7,009 nucleotides of DNA. Source: CAINVV01 sp964506325 (GTDB lineage Bacteria > Bacteroidota > Bacteroidia > Bacteroidales > Prolixibacteraceae). The translations under genes and the position numbers were made by a program. Below the pieces are notes generated by a model. The model was not told the origin of the DNA. It worked only from the letters and a program-made list of their open reading frames with translations, and searched no databases. How positions within the stretch are numbered: position 1 is the first letter of the stretch; the number at the start of each line of letters is the position of its first letter. This document shows, piece after piece, positions 6,332 through 7,009 of this stretch. The stretch lies in the NCBI GenBank assembly GCA_964506325.1, contig CAZDLO010000153.1:1-7009 (forward strand), in the 5' to 3' direction.

Positions 6332-7009
6332 ATGGTAATCGTCTATTTATTAGGGTCCTTTGCATTTGTTGTGAGCCTTTTCTTTAGCAGGAGCAAGCTT
6401 TTTGTGTATTCACTCATGGTAGCTTTCCTTGCTTTCCAGATATTATTCACCACCCATGCATGCATGCATTTTGGCCAAACAGAATCTGTGTATTTCACTT
6501 TTGATTCGCTGGGCATCCTTCTATTGGTTACATTATGCATTATTGCTATTCCGGCTGCGATCCACAGTTACATCTACATTGAAACCCACGCAGAGCCACC
6601 CAGGTCCAGATCGCTTTACCTTGCTTCCATGATTCTGCTGATTATGGCTATCAGTGCCGGCTATCTTTCCAATCATATAGCAGTAACCTGGATATTTACT
6701 GAAATAACAACATTGAGTGCTTCGGCTCTGATTTATCATCACCGCAACAAACTGGCGTTGGAAGGCACCTGGAAATACGTATTTATTTGTGCCATCAGCA
6801 TTACTTTCATTTTTATCGGAATACTTTTCCTTAGCCTTTCCTTGCAGCACACGGGTTCAGACGATCTTTCCTTCTCCAACCTGCTTGCCAGGAGTGATGA
6901 ACTCAACCCAATTTGGCTCAGGATGGCCTTCCTTTTTATTTTTACCGGTTTTACGGCGAAGCTGGGACTGGTTCCGATGTTTACTGCCGGTATTGATGCC
7001 AAAGATAAA
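6332..7009 (+). CDS. hyfF: HyfF-like antiporter-type membrane subunit, N-terminal part (cut by window edge)
   Basis: The first 226 codons of a third NuoL/M/N-type subunit; the gene runs off the right edge with no stop. It follows hyfE by 18 nt and belongs to the same operon. Recognisable parts: FTFDSLG (D58) before a helix; WIFTEITTLSASALIYHHR with the membrane Glu E124; LEGTWKYVFIC with the helix-6-type Lys K148; and GFTAKLGLVPM with the helix-7-type Lys K210. WIFTEITTLSS-like sequence followed by EG.WKY is typical of HyfF/HycC-branch subunits and differs from both HyfB copies, so HyfF is a better call than HyfB or HyfD. Oddly, where these proteins usually have HTWLPDA, this one reads FTAGIDAKDK (217-226), without the His and Trp. 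The ATG at 6332 has no Shine-Dalgarno but an A-rich leader. A 14-bp ATGC repeat lies within the gene at 6456-6469. Confidence 0.85.
   Translation, partial: MVIVYLLGSFAFVVSLFFSRSKLFVYSLMVAFLAFQILFTTHACMHFGQTESVYFTFDSLGILLLVTLCIIAIPAAIHSYIYIETHAEPPRSRSLYLASMILLIMAISAGYLSNHIAVTWIFTEITTLSASALIYHHRNKLALEGTWKYVFICAISITFIFIGILFLSLSLQHTGSDDLSFSNLLARSDELNPIWLRMAFLFIFTGFTAKLGLVPMFTAGIDAKDK
6456..6469. repeat. Tetranucleotide repeat (ATGC)3AT inside hyfF
   Basis: Three and a half copies of ATGC form a 14-bp perfect palindrome, encoding part of HACMH near residues 42-46 of the HyfF-like protein. Gain or loss of one unit would shift the frame. The tract is short, so slippage is likely rare. Confidence 0.5.

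Noticed and set aside
6533..6850. Minus-strand open frame of 105 codons inside hyfF.
   Set aside because: Antisense shadow of a gene with clear family motifs on the plus strand.
1..7009. CRISPR arrays, tRNA or rRNA genes, insertion sequences, phage or defence genes.
   Set aside because: No direct repeat arrays, cloverleaf-like sequences, transposase motifs or terminal repeats were seen; the window is a ribosomal gene edge plus one energy-conservation operon.

Overview
The window looks like a piece of a Bacteroidota chromosome. Three things point there. The 23 residues at the left edge match the Bacteroidota-type start of ribosomal protein S6. The best promoter candidates follow the Bacteroidota pattern (a TTG/TTTG box, about 20 bp, then TAnnTTTG). 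No Shine-Dalgarno sequence precedes the genes. The genus cannot be read from this; an anaerobic Bacteroidales/Marinilabiliales-type organism is an inference.

Layout. Positions 1-69 (minus strand) hold the start of rpsF, with a good promoter at 118-148. Positions 150-720 are non-coding. They hold a GC-rich fold, a 10-bp stem terminator-like hairpin (286-314), an AT-rich stretch with two small inverted repeats (558-575 and 595-614), and two candidate plus-strand promoters (659-666 and 663-694). From 721 to the right edge, five plus-strand genes are packed head to tail: two tandem HyfB-like antiporter-type subunits, a HyfC/NuoH-like subunit, a HyfE-like (NuoK-related) subunit, and the first 226 codons of a HyfF-like antiporter-type subunit. 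Gaps are -4, +2, +21 and +18 nt, so this is one operon.

Together these genes encode the membrane arm of a complex I-related enzyme of the group 4 [NiFe]-hydrogenase / formate hydrogenlyase / Ehr (energy-converting hydrogenase related) superfamily. In such complexes, electron transfer in a peripheral arm (HyfG- and HyfI-like proteins, presumably encoded just beyond the right edge) drives ion pumping through the HyfB/HyfF-type subunits, with HyfC anchoring the peripheral arm. The catalytic large and small subunits are outside the window. Whether the enzyme is a true hydrogenase or an Ehr complex lacking the NiFe ligands therefore cannot be decided here. No HyfA-type ferredoxin gene precedes hyfB, and a second HyfB takes the role that HyfD has in the E. 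coli hyf operon.

This is a recognisable but non-canonical module rather than a clearly unknown system. The points most worth following are the hyfB pair with a charge-residue difference between the copies, the altered HTWLP-like loop in HyfF, and the structured unannotated DNA between rpsF and the operon.
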